NCBI RefSeq assembly: GCF_008831285.2
Contig: NC_045147.1
Coordinates: 24,576,981-24,640,980, forward strand
From: Nymphaea colorata
Lineage: Eukaryota > Streptophyta > Magnoliopsida > Nymphaeales > Nymphaeaceae
Direction of reading: 5' to 3'
Length of the DNA stretch: 64,000 bases
Positions 21,488 through 33,928 of this stretch are shown piece by piece (the stretch's first letter is position 1; each line of letters begins with the position of its first letter). Below the pieces are notes generated by a model that saw only the letters and a program-made list of their open reading frames with translations, had not been told where the DNA came from and did no database searches. Made by a program: the position numbers and the translations under genes.

Positions 21488-24400
21488 GAAAAAAAAGAGA
21501 GCGAGAGAGAGTTGAGACTTTTAAGTAAGTAGCTAAAAACAGTCTAGAGGTAGTAATTTAATTGCGTAACGATAGCAAGTGTGTAAGTGTTTATGACTTC
21601 AGATGGGGCCCACACATCACTGCATGGGTATTGACCACATGGATATGCGTGCGCGCTCGCTCTCCTCTACCGAAAGAGAGAACGGTTTCTTGACTTTCTC
21701 CCGGACAAAGAACAGAGGGAGGGATTGAAGCACATCTCGCAGAAGCATGGCATTTTCATTGATCTAATTCTTGTGTTTGGATTTTCATTTATCTCTAGAG
21801 CTAATTGGTAGATGGCTAAGTGGCTTTTAGATGTCAAATAGAAATAGGCATGCGCGAAAGAGTGATGTTGTTTTTGCTTTCGCATTTATACTGACGACTA
21901 CTGGTTCTAGATGGTTCAATATTTACAAAAACGTGTAGATGGATCCACTCTGACCGTACATCGTTCAAATCCGTTGACCCATGCATGACCAAAAATGTCA
22001 CGGGATCTCATGTCGTTTGGTGTGATAGGTTCCGGATTTCATGGCATAAAAGAATACATATCCTATTTATGCATTTCTTGGATTACCCTCATGATTCTGA
22101 TAAGATTAATGCCTCGGGAAGGCTTCCCTTTCAAGCGTGCGGGTTTCTGGCGACAGGTTAAAGCAGGAATAAATGTCAGAAAGAAAGAGAAAAAATGGTG
22201 AGCGATCAGTGATCCCACTTCCATCAATCTTGCTTTCGATGCTGTGCAGAAGTCACTGTAAGAGATGTTCTGATAATTGACCACCGCGCTCCTGCTTCTA
22301 ACAAATGAGTGGACCTTATTTTAAAACGTTAAGACCAGTTCGACCTTCTAAGGTCCGTCAAAGAATCATGGCCTTTGAGATGCCGCCACTAGAAGATGAG
22401 ACTTATCCGCCAAAATCGAACATGGAACTTTCTCTCCTGAGTTGCGTGAAGAGATTTCCTGTTCATCGGGCAACATTCAGCCGGCAACTTCCTAACAGGC
22501 TTTTTCTTTTGCTACTTAACAAGAAGCCAGTGTAATAAAAGATACAGCAGAACCTCAACTGCCGTTTGGAACCCAGGGGAAGGACTCCCGGGGCAAGACT
22601 AAAAGTACGCAAGTTTCACCCTTTCAACTCCCAATGACAACTTAGTTACTTCCCTCGTGCTTTAACCGGAGGGTAAATATTAAAGCCTCAGATCACTGTC
22701 AGCTAGAATTCCTCCCCACCTAACCCGGTGTATATATAAATTAGTTCCTTGCGGCCATACAACAACTATTAGCCAACAACTTCTTCTTCTGGTCTGGCCG
22801 TGGCTCCAAAAGTTGGTCCTTTTCAAAGAAAGCATGGTGGAGATGGCAGGCACTAAAAAGAACGAAAAGGGACGCCTCTGAACAAGCAATCGGCAATCTT
22901 TGTCAAAAGTAGAGAAACCACCATTGATTATTCAAATCCCATTACTTATACTGACGTACTGCACCTAGCTAAGGCGTGAAAACAAACTATATAGGAAGGT
23001 GTCTCGCCTGTGAGCAGCCAAGAACCGGTCATAAGTTCAAAGTTGATCGACAAATCTAAACGGCACCCGGCAGATCCCCCAATACTGTACCCACTTGGGA
23101 CGGTTCTTAGAGTACTTGAAGGACGTTCGCCTCAGCATTTTTAAGTTGCTATTGCCGGCTTTCCATTTTCCCGCACACACCTAAAAATATTCGTTGCTGC
23201 AAGTTGTTGGAAGCATGCAATCGAGTTTATTTTTGGATTTGTTCAATATAATCTGCCACCAAATCGAGATATTCATGCTTGCCGTGCCTCTATACAACTT
23301 ATAATGCCCTTAACTATATATATATATAGTTTAGATGTCCTTTGTAAAGTTTATGAAATGATTGGACGCATGCAACATAATTGTTGAATAATATTATAAT
23401 AAGTGCCTCTTTCCTGCCTGAAAATAATATCGAACGCAATAATATAGTTGTGCAGACTGGGGCAATCATATGTATTTTAAAAGTTTCGTATATGCATGGC
23501 TGAAACTTACCTTAACAATCTAGCTACTGACGAGTCGAATCGTTTAAAAGCAATAACATAAAAGTTTTAGGAAGGATGGAATACTCGACATTTTTGACAA
23601 TTAATTTTCGGTACCATCTCTAAAATATTATATACACAAAGAGAAATGATCCGGGAAATGCAATTTGGGTTGCAGTCATAAAAGCTAACTATGCGGGAAG
23701 AAACGTGGTCTGAGACGTGTACCCAGCAACATGAAGGTTCTTTGGTATTCAAATCGAGAGACGTTACGCAACTTAAATCCGGCATGTGAGTGCCGCACAA
23801 ATGGAAAAGGGTGGTGTTTCATAATTAATGGGTACTCCTCCCGACGAAGGCAGACATGACATGAGGAGGCAGGAGCCAAAAAGAAGTGAAAACGGTTCAA
23901 AAATGGGACAGCTACATATATTCCGTAATGCAGGCCCGTACAGATCCGATCCATCTGTGCCACAGGGAAAATTCGGAAACCTAAGCTAAGTTACCAACGC
24001 AACGAATGTTTTCATATCTACTTTGACAATCATTTTAATAAACTTCATGATAATAATTTTATTAATGGTTGTTTGTTGGTAGGTTACCTGCGGGCCCAAC
24101 TCCTTTGACAAATTAATCATCCTTCGATTGACTTCACCCGCTTTTGCACAAAACCCTTGAAGCTTGCTTTTCCTTGTCACCCTATCCACGCCACACGATC
24201 TTATTCAAGAGCAAGATTGATGCAGGACACGTTCTAGGTATAGATGTTGCGGCCAAGTTTATACATGAACTCCATCTGGTGTTGTGGGTTGAGGTGTGAG
24301 TGTATGCGTATGGGGAACGTGATGGAAAAGTGTACATGTAGGAAAAAATTAACTATCTAATTTAATTAGTTAATAACTTACTGCTAGTGCCGAAGCTGTT

Positions 24401-25849
24401 TAATTTAGTTAACAGTTAAAAAAAAAAACGACCAATATTTAATTTGGTTGAAATTTAAACTAGGGCAAAAAGAACTTTCTACACACCAAAACATGCTATC
24501 TGTTTGAAAAAAAAAAAAAAAACCGTAGAAATGGAATCTTGGCTTGCATTTTGTTGAGCAATTTTTAAATATAGAAGTTATGAATTCATAGTCCACATTA
24601 GAAAAGCACCCGTTGGTTCTTGGCCACCGGCAGGCACAACATCCGTGGAATGGTTTCATATATAAAACCCACTGGACGAGTATACCTTCACAGCTAGCCA
24701 CGAGATCGATGGCTTAATTGGAACCATGAGCAGGTAGATACCTCGACCTTTATTTATACTTATGTAAAAAAGATAACATAATTTTTCCTGTTCCTTTATT
24801 TATTTTATGATCTAGAGACAGCGCCACTTGCCGGGGAATATTGACGGTTAATCATCACAAAGGTTATTGCTGTGTCAGAAACACGAATAGACGCAACGGA
24901 AACATCCATCTGTTAGCGGCCAGGCAGATATAGGGTTCCCGAAGCTGCCTTTTGTGTCGACGTTCGATCAACTAATATTGCGTGCCTTACCTTAGTTACT
25001 TTGAACTCACTCTTCTATTGTCGGACTTGCTAATTACTTAATGGTTAAGTAAGTGCTGAAATCCACGAGATCGTACCGTAACCTTAGTTTTATGTGACCT
25101 TTAATTTATTAACATCATTAGTTTGTTCTCTGCCACAAAGGTTAGCTTTGTTTAGTTGGAAACCAGTCCCAATGATAATATTTTATGAGTTGAACATGCT
25201 ACTTAATTAGCTAGATTGCTGATGCAAGTGCAGGAAGATGTGAGGGGTAGTCTTTATGTGGAATCTAAAAGTGTTATCTGATTTTGGAGGGTCAAAAGAA
25301 GGCCACTTTGTGTGGGCTACTGCTGCCGCCGGACATGGCCATTGGAGTGGAATTCTCTTTCAATTCCTTCTCGGCTCCATCTGATCGTCTTTGTGAAGAG
25401 TTAACGATTTTTGGGGTGAAATATAATCGCTTTAAAACACATGAGAGGAACAGAGACCATTCTTTTTGGTTGTTATGCATGCCATTAAAATAGGAAATGA
25501 GAAAAAAGCGGAAGAGGCCGCTTTCATGAAAAGAAGAGCTAGCTCATTCCTCCCTGTCTTTATGGGGAAAGCCCGACGGTAGTGCGGTTTCAGTTTTAGG
25601 GATGAGCGGTCTCTGCTAGTAGGCATCGTATCGGTAGGCGCCATCATGCCTTGCTGCCCTCTTTCATTGCATGCCAAATATTCTTCGGGCGCCTCTTTCT
25701 GTACATTATGTTTCAGTATCACGATATGAAAGAAGAACGTAGAAAGGAATCTCTATATACAGCAAGCACGCAATCTGCCTCCGTTTAGTATTCCAATGAT
25801 CAGGGGGTTGGAATAATTGAAAACAATTACATGCAATACGAAGAATGAA
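21256..25849. other. Promoter side of the MAKR gene and intergenic DNA
   Basis: A GA/CT-rich leader precedes the MAKR start, then a (TA)n tract. The remaining 4 kb are AT-rich with only short frames lacking family signatures. No RNA gene or bounded repeat was recognised. Confidence 0.45.
21444..21484. repeat. (TA)n microsatellite
   Basis: About 40 bp of TA repeats followed by an A/G-rich tract, about 190 bp upstream of the MAKR start codon. Confidence 0.95.
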
Positions 25850-26001
25850 GGGTCGCCTATCGTACGACATTAAGCATCTTCATGCAAATCCTGACGGGGA
25901 TATACTCGCCTGTGGTTCAGCTTTTTGCTGGGAGAGAGGTTGAAAGGAATAACATAAAGGATGTAGTGATGGCGTTAATATGTGATGAGAGTTTCAATAA
26001 A
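25850..26001 (+). pseudogene. Coding-like tail upstream of short LTR copy A
   Basis: This stretch is open from a TGA at about 25849 to a TGA after NKR and includes MQILTGIYSPVVQLF and GREVERNNIKDVVMA. The segment REVERNNIKDVV matches REDERNNIEDIV in the second copy (31129-31247), and most base differences in that segment fall at third codon positions. The protein family is not recognised. Confidence 0.5.
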
Positions 26002-26743
26002 AGATGAGCATCAAATCAGATGAAGGAAAGAATTTGAGCATATTATAATATTGGAATTTATTAATGATAATTATGAACCATAAAGTCGTTATGGTAGGAG
26101 AGGAGAGTTGCCAATAAAACGGCTGCTGGGAGTCCTTTTATTATAGAAAAATTAAGATATGTGTAGGACGAAGGAAAAATTTACACAAAGCTGAGAATCA
26201 GCCACATCAGGGGAAAAAACCCAAAAAACCTAGGCAGGCATAACCCAGCTGCTCAAAAAACCGAGGCCAAAAAATTCCCACCAGCATTTCAGCTACTGAA
26301 AGAGGCAAAGACTAAAACCAGAAAACAATATTAGAAAAACTAATGAAGGCATTAACCACCATCATCCCTGCCATCCCTTTCTCCATACTGACCCATCTGG
26401 TCTCTAGCCTCTAAAGTAGGCAGTTGACTAAAGACCCTTATACGTTGGCTGGCCACCCTCATGTGTTGCCATTTCTGGTTAATCGGCCTCCTGCCTTCCA
26501 GCATCGCTCTAAGTCTACGCTTCCATCCTTCATTGTTAGATATGATCTCAAAAATGCCATTGGTTCTCGCCATAGAATGCAGCCAGCCATTAAGCACCTA
26601 TAATTTAGCTTCATCTTCCCTAAATTGAACTTCAATAAATAAGGCCTCACTGGATTCCATACCTCTCCATCTCCACATGCCAATCACCATGGTTTTAATG
26701 CTCTTCTTATATGTGACAATTTGGAACACGTTAGTGTCCATGC

Positions 26744-27196
26744 TTAAACTTGAGAGTCTGCCCACGCAAAGGATTCCAGTCCGCAACCAAGTGGACATAG
26801 CCTTACGCTCGTCAAATTTTGAAAAGTCTCATTCGTTGAGCGCCAAACAACAGAGAAAATATGTTCAGTCATAACTGTGGTCAGTCTCTCATGTGCAACT
26901 TCATTCCTAAACCACCATAATTTCCATGACGCGATTGGGAAGAGCAGCATCCAACCTTTCCTAAGCCATTTAACCTTGAAAGACACCTTGCACCACAACT
27001 GAAATTCCTTATCGATACTGTGCCACGGGAGCCTGCTCCTGCCAAAACTAGCAATCGCCTTTCTCCGCTCCTTTTGCACAACAGAACACTTGAACATGAC
27101 ATGCACATTGTTCTCCTCCTCTCTTTTGCATAAATGGCATCTGTTTGCCAAATGAACTCCATGTTTTTGTAATATGTCTTGAGTGATCAGTCTCAT
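26744..27196 (-). pseudogene. LINE zf-RVT domain (C-terminal ORF2)
   Basis: The translation contains HGVHLANRCHLCKREEEN and VHVMFKCSVV, the Cys/His pattern of the reverse-transcriptase zinc-binding domain (PF13966) at the C terminus of plant L1 ORF2. It is preceded by the linker segment at 27461-27655 (WNKIANWVRWKIGDGKFVFF, WSDWW). Stops between segments show decay. Confidence 0.82.
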
Positions 27197-27665
27197 GTGG
27201 CTGGCGATGTAGGTAATCCAACTTGCTTTAGCTGGGATGTGATTGTTCCATATACGCTTTCGCCAGCCTTCCTGACTACCCTTCTGTCTTATGGCATCTC
27301 AAATTGATCTAGAGCTAAGATCATTGAGTTCTCTAGCATTACTAACAAGTTTGTCAGTCTCATTAGCTAGTTGGATACACCTACTCACGGATAATGCCTT
27401 TCTTGGCAGCACTAGCCTAGCCTCACCCAAACTTCTAACTTCGGCAACAGAAAGCTTCAACTAATCCACTATGACACCATACTCCTCTCCACTAATTGAT
27501 TTCACTAGAATTTCGTCATGCCACCAATCGGACCAGAAAAAAACAAATTTACCATCACCAATCTTCCACCTCACCCAATTTGCTATCTTATTCCAGCCTT
27601 TTCCTAAGCTTTTCCAAGCCCAAGATCCTTTCCAAGGTTTACGCACAGTCCACAAACTGTTGGAT

Positions 27666-28936
27666 TTAGGATAAGTAGCTCTGATCCATTGTGCAAAGAG
27701 AGTTATTATTAAAGGAAGAGCAAAGTCTGCTCGCTAAGAGGGAGACGTTCACAGCCTCAAGAAGGCATAAACCAATGCTACCTTCCGCCTTTGGCTTGCA
27801 CAAAGAATGCCAGACTATTTGGTGGATGTGCCGGTTAACCTTAGTATCAGCCCACAGGAATCCGACCATGCATCTCTCCAGCTTCTTTAGTACTTCGTTC
27901 GGAAGAGAGAAAGATTGCATCCAAAAGTTACCCATGAAGCTAAGGTTATGGGTGATAAGGCAAGCACGTCCTGCATAGGATAGGAGTTGGGTTTTCCAAG
28001 GTGACATCTTCTTCTCAAATTTAGCAATCAAACCTGCGCAAAGGTTCGCATTTAAGTTTCCCGTAAAGAGAGGAACACCCAAGTAATCCAATGGTAGCTT
28101 AACCCTCCAATGTTGGCCAACCTTTGCTCAAGGGAAGCATCAACATTGAAAGTGAACAGAGAAGACTTAGAGTTATTGATAATGAATCTCATTCTTTCTT
28201 CAAGTTGGCTCAGGACCCTCTTGATATTGGTTATCGATTTAACTGAAGCAACACTAAATAAGAGGAGGTCATCAGCAAACATTAAGCACTGAACTTCCGG
28301 AATAGCTCTAACTGAGTAGGGAAGGTGAATGGCCCTCTTCATAATTTGTCCCTTAAGATATCTGGCCGCCATTTCCATAACAAGTATGAAAAGGTAGAGG
28401 AACATCAGATCACCTTGCCTAACACCTCTCGCAGCTGTGAAATTTCTCCCTACGTCACCATTAATCAACACTGTATAGGAGATAAAGGAGACACAAAGCA
28501 TGATTTTTTCCACCCAGGATTGGTGAAATCCCAGATAAAGGAGGTTGTTATGCATGAATCTCCAAGATACTCTATCATACGGTTTAGAGATATCGAGTTT
28601 GAGAAAGACTACGACCTCTTTCCTGATATCAAAAAGGTGAACCAACTCACTGGCCATGGCAATCTGATCGTGGATCACCCTAGATTTGACAAAGGCCCAT
28701 TGAGTTATCCCGATCAAGTGGGGAAGGATGTTCTTCATGCACTGCACCATTACTTTAACAATCACCTTGTAAAGGCTATTGCACAGGGCAATGAGTGTAA
28801 AATCCTCGATCCGACGTGCTCCTCTTTTCTTAGGGATGAGCATCAAGTAGGTCTTGTTCAAACTACGCACCAACTTCCCTGATTTGAAGAAATTGTCCAC
28901 CACTCTCCAAATATCCTGGCCAATCTCCTCCCACAT
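27666..28936 (-). pseudogene. LINE reverse transcriptase, broken
   Basis: The frame from 28936 to 28052 encodes most of the RT: FFKSGKLVRSLNKTYLMLIP, then LDISKPYDRVSW (residues 114-125), RGVRQGDLMFLYLF (170-183) and the catalytic FADD (220-223). A frameshift links it to 28091-27666, which holds MDYLGVPLF and the thumb region. In active plant L1s the second motif reads SKAYD, so the Pro is probably a decay substitution; the two catalytic Asp of FADD are kept. Just upstream, TDGFPNSFYQ is the conserved start of the RT palm, in the same frame. Confidence 0.9.
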
Positions 28937-29287
28937 GATTTGATAAAAAGAATTCGGGAAACCATCAGTCCCCGAATTTCATCGTCGCATCGCCGACTTC
29001 GCTCCATTGCCCCGTCCATAGCTTCTTCAATTCCCCCTAGCTGTTTCTCCTTGCCATTTTCATCTAAGACACGACCTATCTCCTTAATTAAGTCATATCT
29101 TTCTTTTCTTCTCTTCGTCCAACCCTGATCCATTCATTTTCTCTTTCCCCTAGCATAGGCTTGTGTACTGGGGGAGTGGTGTCAATGGGTAGCAAACTTT
29201 GTTTCTTCTGTCTGTACCCATTAATGTGAGTGCCTCTCACCACTTTATCTTGGGTTTTAGTTCCTGTAGTCTCGGCCCCTCTATGGT

Positions 29288-30478
29288 TCAGCCCCATCGC
29301 TGAACTTCCGGATTTAAAGGTGAAACCGAGAGGGAAAGTAAGATCGTCCATCTTCTTATTGTTTGCCAAAACATAAAAAGGGGTAGGAGATAAGGTTTTG
29401 GAAGAAGTACCTGTTGAGGATTTGGCTCCATAGCTTGGTGTTTAGCTGCTCCTCCTCCATTGTCGCCTTGCTTTCCTATCCCCTTGGTTTGCTCCTTTTG
29501 TCGAGTAGCTGTTGTGCAAACCTCCTCTCGCTCCCTCGATTCATTCCTCATTGTTTCATCACCTAACCCGGTCTGTTTGGCAAAGGAGAGTCCAAACTCT
29601 CGGGGGTGTCCCTTCCAAGCTTTAGTGGCCATCTTAACCCTGGCCCAGGGGTTAGCTGCGGCTGCCTCTCCCGCTGTGAGTTTCTTACATGTTGACCTCA
29701 TATGCGTGAGGGCACCAGACAGGTCACAAAAGGAAATCCTTGACTCATACACCACCTCCTGAGCGATCCGTCGACTGTCCCCTAGATCCAGGGAGATGCA
29801 CGACACTGGCAAGAAGTTGATCAACACTTAAAGCTTCACCCTTGCAAAACCAACCTTCTCCCATTTGCCCGAGCAGCTATCTTCCTCTACATATTCTCCT
29901 CGTAGGGCCCTCGCTATGCCCTTATAGCAGTATTTATTCCATAGGTGAATCGGTAGCTGGGGTTGCTGAACCCATAGCATAATAGTTTCCACCACATTAA
30001 TCTTCAGCTCCTGACCAGGCTGCCATCGGGTAGTGATTAGAGTGTGGTCGCCCACTCTCCATGCCCTTCTCTGAATCAATTCTTCCAGCTCTGCTTCTGT
30101 ATCAACTCTAATTAGAAACCTTCCATTTCCCACTATGGAGAAGCGTGAGTTCTTAATCTTCCCCCACTGTTTTCTCAAAGAAGAAAAAACATAACCGCAA
30201 TCCGTCCCCAGTCTCCCACCTCCCCCAAAAAGACCAGCGATAGCAGCAAATTTGAAAGGCTCTTCCAGACGCTTGATTGCCTCTGGATTGAATCTCACAG
30301 CAAGGTTTTCCCCCTCGAAGCTGACTTGCGCTTCCTCCATTTCACCCAGGCGAGGCTTCTCCTGAATGTCCACCACCTTCGCCCAAGAGCCCCTCCATCC
30401 ATTTTCCTGGCGCGCCCCATCGCATGCACCCATTTTCAGGTTAAGTCCTGCCTCCGTCTCCTCTGTCTCACATTCCAT
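29288..30478 (-). pseudogene. LINE ORF1 (DUF4283) with a broken zinc knuckle
   Basis: The frame starting at 30478 encodes VRFNPEAIKRLEEPF, FSIVGNGRFLIRVDTEAELE, WRVGDHTLITTRWQPG and IHLWNKYCYKGIARAL, the DUF4283 domain of plant L1 ORF1. It stops at 29828-29830 and continues in the same frame into ISLDLGD and FCDLSGALTHMRSTC. The latter is a CCHC zinc knuckle whose second Cys is now Ser. A further shift leads to the C-terminal linker at 29369-29088. ORF1 binds the LINE RNA in active elements. Confidence 0.85.
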
Positions 30479-30963
30479 CCCTATTGGGTTAGCCTCCTCT
30501 CATCCCCCGCCATCCTTGCTGGGATTCCCTCCACTCGAGCCCGTTTGACCTACACACGCCTCCCGATTTGGGCGTTCCTCTGCTTCCTCGACCTTACCTT
30601 CTGTCTCACACTCCATGAGCACTCAGGCCTAAAGCCAGTTACGAGCAAGAAGGACCTTGCCTCTCTCACGCGCTACCCCACCCTCCCACCAGCGGGGAGG
30701 GATCTCTGTCCAGCGGCGACGACAACCTCCGCTGAGCTCGAGCGGAGCCCTAGGACCAACCTGCCGTTCCCCTCGCTAAGCAGCAGCGAAGACTGGTCAA
30801 TTTGGAGCTTGCCATCGAGCGAACTGTAATAGCTCCTTTTATTTAGTAGTATTGCTTACAAACGGTTGTAAAGCTTTCTATAAATACGAGGGACTTGAAC
30901 TATATGAATTCCAAGGTTGATGGTTTGGCGTTCCATGGACTATAAAAGATTTCATCCTCGTTA

Positions 30964-31274
30964 GTCTATATGGTATTAGAGTAGGTTGCTTGTGGAAGAA
31001 GACTAAAGTCCAGGGACTGCAGAAAGACCAAAGATATCGTTGTCTTCCTGACCCAAGTGAGGACTTGATCATGTTAAAGAAATTCTTTGAAGCAACTTTG
31101 GGAACACCGAATTACCACCAAAGTGATGGGATGATTGGCTTTTACAAAAATTTACGGCAAACTAGACTTTCAGTTCCGCCATTTAGTGTGAGGGAGGATG
31201 AAAGAAATAATATCGAGGATATAGTGTTGCCGCCAATCTTGGAATGACAATTTCAAGTTTCAACAACAGATAGG
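30964..31274 (+). other. Internal segment between short LTR copies A and B
   Basis: This is a 311-bp interior. TGGTATTAGAGTAGG at 30971-30985, seven bases after copy A, is a near match to the tRNA-iMet primer-binding site TGGTATCAGAGCAGG. An open frame, 30990-31247, ends with FSVREDERNNIEDIVLPPIL, the counterpart of the tail before copy A. LTRs of about 260 bp with an interior of about 300 bp fit a TRIM-type element. Confidence 0.55.
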
Positions 31275-33120
31275 TGAGGATCAAGTCAAATAAAGGAAAG
31301 TGTAAGACCCACTATTCTTCTTTTGTTTCCTTAAATAATTGAAACGTTAATTTGGAGAGGAATCATAAATAGTAGATCAAATGATTAATAAGAATAGCTG
31401 AAAACTGTGAAAAGAAATGAATGATTTACTAAGGAAAAGACTAAAAGAAATGGAAAAGGGAAACTGAAAGGCCATTTCCTTTCTTGTGAGAAACTGAAAC
31501 AAAATGCATATGGCAATAAGGGAGGCTTGTAGAGGGTTTATTTAACCCCATTTTACAGAAAATGACCATTCCTTTACTGCATTCTTAGAGGAGAAGGCTC
31601 GACGATAGAGAGTTTGAGAGAAAGAAGGAGAAAGCGAGGAAGAGATTCTCATTTTTGCTTTCTTCGATTGGTGGCGGATAGAAAATAATCAGAACTCAGA
31701 AGCATAGAAAGGAGTTGCTGCTAAGGATTTATCTCAGATTTTTTCAGAGTATCGGAATATTTGGCTATGAATGCATCATGAAGCCCCTATAATTTTGACT
31801 GCTCATAGATAAATATGCGTAAGGAACTATGTATTTATACGCCCATGTAGCCTTTGTGTTTTTTTGTTTGATTTCTGGTGGATAGATATTTATGTGCGTA
31901 TTATACTAGTTGAAGATTTCATGATATACCAGAGTTCTTGTTTCTAACTATCATGGATTTCCTGAAAATGAACGTCATACAAGCATGGATGAAACGAAAT
32001 GACGTAGTTGTGAAAATAACAAGGGGGAATGATTAGGATGATACTATGAGAGTCGGCTGTGTCCCTGAATCTCCAGAGATAGACAGAAACCCCAGACATG
32101 TCATCCTCTCCCGTGAAGAACGAAGCCCTCGACCCCTCTGTTTCTGCCACGAACGTCGACAGCAGGGTTCGATTTTGCATACGTTCGCCAAACGAAATGC
32201 CTATTGTTTTCCTTGTTGTCGCTGTTTGCCTCAAGCTTTTTCTTTTCCCTTGGAGATTTACGCAACCACGAAACATAACTCAAGTGGCCTATGGGGGCGT
32301 TCAATTTTTTCACCTGATCTGTTCACCGTTCCCTTTTTCTTTGGTCCTCTCGTTGCCGGAGAACGTCGAGAGAGAGGGAAATGAAGTGAGAGTCCAGTCG
32401 CCCTCGACCGTTCCACTACTATTGCGGCGGAACCTACCTTCACTCTCTGGTCGGGTCAGTGGCTGCTGCCGCTGCCGCTGGACAGAGGAAAGGCCGACGC
32501 CCTCCCTTCTTCCTGTCAACTGGAAGAGCAGGGATCTGTCGAGATCCCTTTCCCGTTCTCTGTTGCACGCCATGGAAGGCTGGAGGGGAAGATGGAGCTC
32601 TCTCCCACTCGACTGGTTTTGGGTGGCTGAAGAAGCAGTGGAAGCCACCATCGGTCAAACGAGAGGAGGAAGGAGCTCTCGTGAGGAGAGAGAAAAATGG
32701 GCGTGAAATGAGAAAAGAACGAGCGTTCGACCATATTTATACCAATTTGAGAATTTTCAAAATTAGTCCACCTTATTAGCGAAATTCTCGAAAAAGTTGT
32801 TATACTTTTTAAAATTTCATGATGCAACGTTTATGTAAAAAACTTTTTCCAAAAGAGGCTTGCGAAAGTTATTTTCAGCATGAGCCGAATATTTCATACG
32901 AATAGCGAATTGGTACCCTCTAAGTTCTTAAAAATTTCCAAAAGGAGGTTTTTATTAAATTGGTTTGTAATTTAGGTGGAAAAGTGAAATATTATGCTTA
33001 ATGTTCCTTGATGCCCTTAGTTTGTTTAAAATGTAAATCTCTTATTCCTAAATGATGATTATAATATTATTATTTGATGTCTCTGACGTGATATTCCTTG
33101 TGTGGTTTCTTGGTTATTCT

Positions 33121-33928
33121 TAGGGGTGAACAACGAGTAACTCGAACTCGGCTCGTTAAAGCTCGGCTCGAACTCGAGTTCGAGACAACTTTTTTACTCA
33201 ATGAGTTGAGAACGAGTTGCTGGTTCAGCTCGTTTATTTATTGAGTCGAGTTCGAGTTTGTTTAACGAAGCTCGATTAACACAACTCGGCTCATTAGCTT
33301 TAGTAACCAATATCCATCGATGCGTCACTTTCCTTCTTTTATTTCGTTCTCCCTTTCTCCTTCCATCGATGCTGTGTCACTTTCCCATTTTTCTCTTTCT
33401 CTTCACTGGCTTTCTCTTTGGTTTTCATGAACTCCCACCGCCACCAGCCACCAATGAATTCCTTCAAAGGCTACGCCAAAGGGAGGGTTTCTGAAACCCT
33501 CGATTGGGCAAAGGTTTTGCCCAAGCGAGGGTTTCTGGAACCCTCGATCGGGCAAAGGTTTTGCCCAAGCGAGGGTTTCACTCCCTCACTTGGGCAGGTG
33601 AGGGTTTTAGAAACCTTCACCTTGAAACCTTGTGTTGGGTGAGGGTTCCCTGCTTGGTGGGCGAGGTCTTTCAAAACCCTTCTCATGCGTTTTGGGTGAG
33701 GAAGAAGCAAGTGACACCGTGACAGCAATGGTTGAGCAAGACGAAGCTGGGAAGACAAAGTAGAGAAACGAGTTTGTCGAGCCTTCGAGTCGAGCTCGAG
33801 CTCAACAAATTCTGTCGAGTCGAGCTGAAACTGCATCACTTGAGTTATTCTCGAACTCGAGTTTTCATTAGCTGAGCCGAGCTCGAGCTGGGTGAACTTG
33901 GGCTCGACTCGGCTCGTGTTCACCCCTA
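33121..33928. mobile_element. Non-autonomous hAT-type DNA transposon
   Basis: Terminal inverted repeats TAGGGGTGAAC and GTTCACCCCTA bound an 808-bp element. Perfect 8-bp duplications GTTATTCT (33113-33120 and 33929-33936) identify the hAT superfamily. Subterminal regions are packed with CTCGAGCTCG- and CGGCTCG-type words on both strands. No transposase is encoded. Confidence 0.92.
33483..33600 (+). repeat. 44-bp minisatellite inside the hAT element
   Basis: Units start at 33483, 33527 and 33571 (the third partial). Each contains two palindromes, GAGGGTTTCnnGAAACCCTC and GGGCAAAGGTTTTGCCC, so each repeat can fold into two hairpins. Confidence 0.88.

Larger units (their letters stand above)
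26114..30808 (-). mobile_element. L1-type LINE, minus strand, internally deleted
   Basis: This is a 4.7-kb insertion inside short LTR copy A. The hexamer TTGCCA flanks it at 26108-26113 and 30809-30814, and the uninterrupted copy B shows the matching empty site near 35058-35075. On the minus strand the order is a GC-rich 5' UTR, ORF1 with a DUF4283-type domain, reverse transcriptase, then an RT zinc-binding domain. The apurinic endonuclease and the N-terminal part of ORF2 are missing. Stops and frameshifts interrupt every domain. No poly(A) tail is visible at the 3' end (left side). It cannot transpose by itself. Confidence 0.85.
26005..30963 (+). mobile_element. Short LTR copy A (TRIM-like), split by a LINE
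   Basis: Without the LINE this is about 258 bp: 26005-26113 plus 30815-30963. It starts TGAGCATCAAA and aligns with copy B throughout: GGAAAGAATTTGAGCA, ATAATATTGG, TTATGGTAGGAGAG, then CTTACAAACGG, TAAATACGAGGGACTTGAAC and AAGATTTC. The right part has a TATA-like TATAAATA, and a primer-binding-like site follows directly. Ends are set by comparison and may shift by a few bases. Confidence 0.7.

Noticed and set aside
28325-28882. 185-residue plus-strand frame opposite the LINE reverse transcriptase
   Set aside because: It is the antisense shadow of the RT coding sequence.
32098-32706. 202-residue open frame in the solo LTR
   Set aside because: GC-rich LTR leader sequence is open in several frames on both strands; there is no known motif and no splice partner.
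33483-33600. Possible CRISPR-like array
   Set aside because: The repeats are directly adjacent with no unique spacers, lie inside a plant transposon, and are an ordinary minisatellite.
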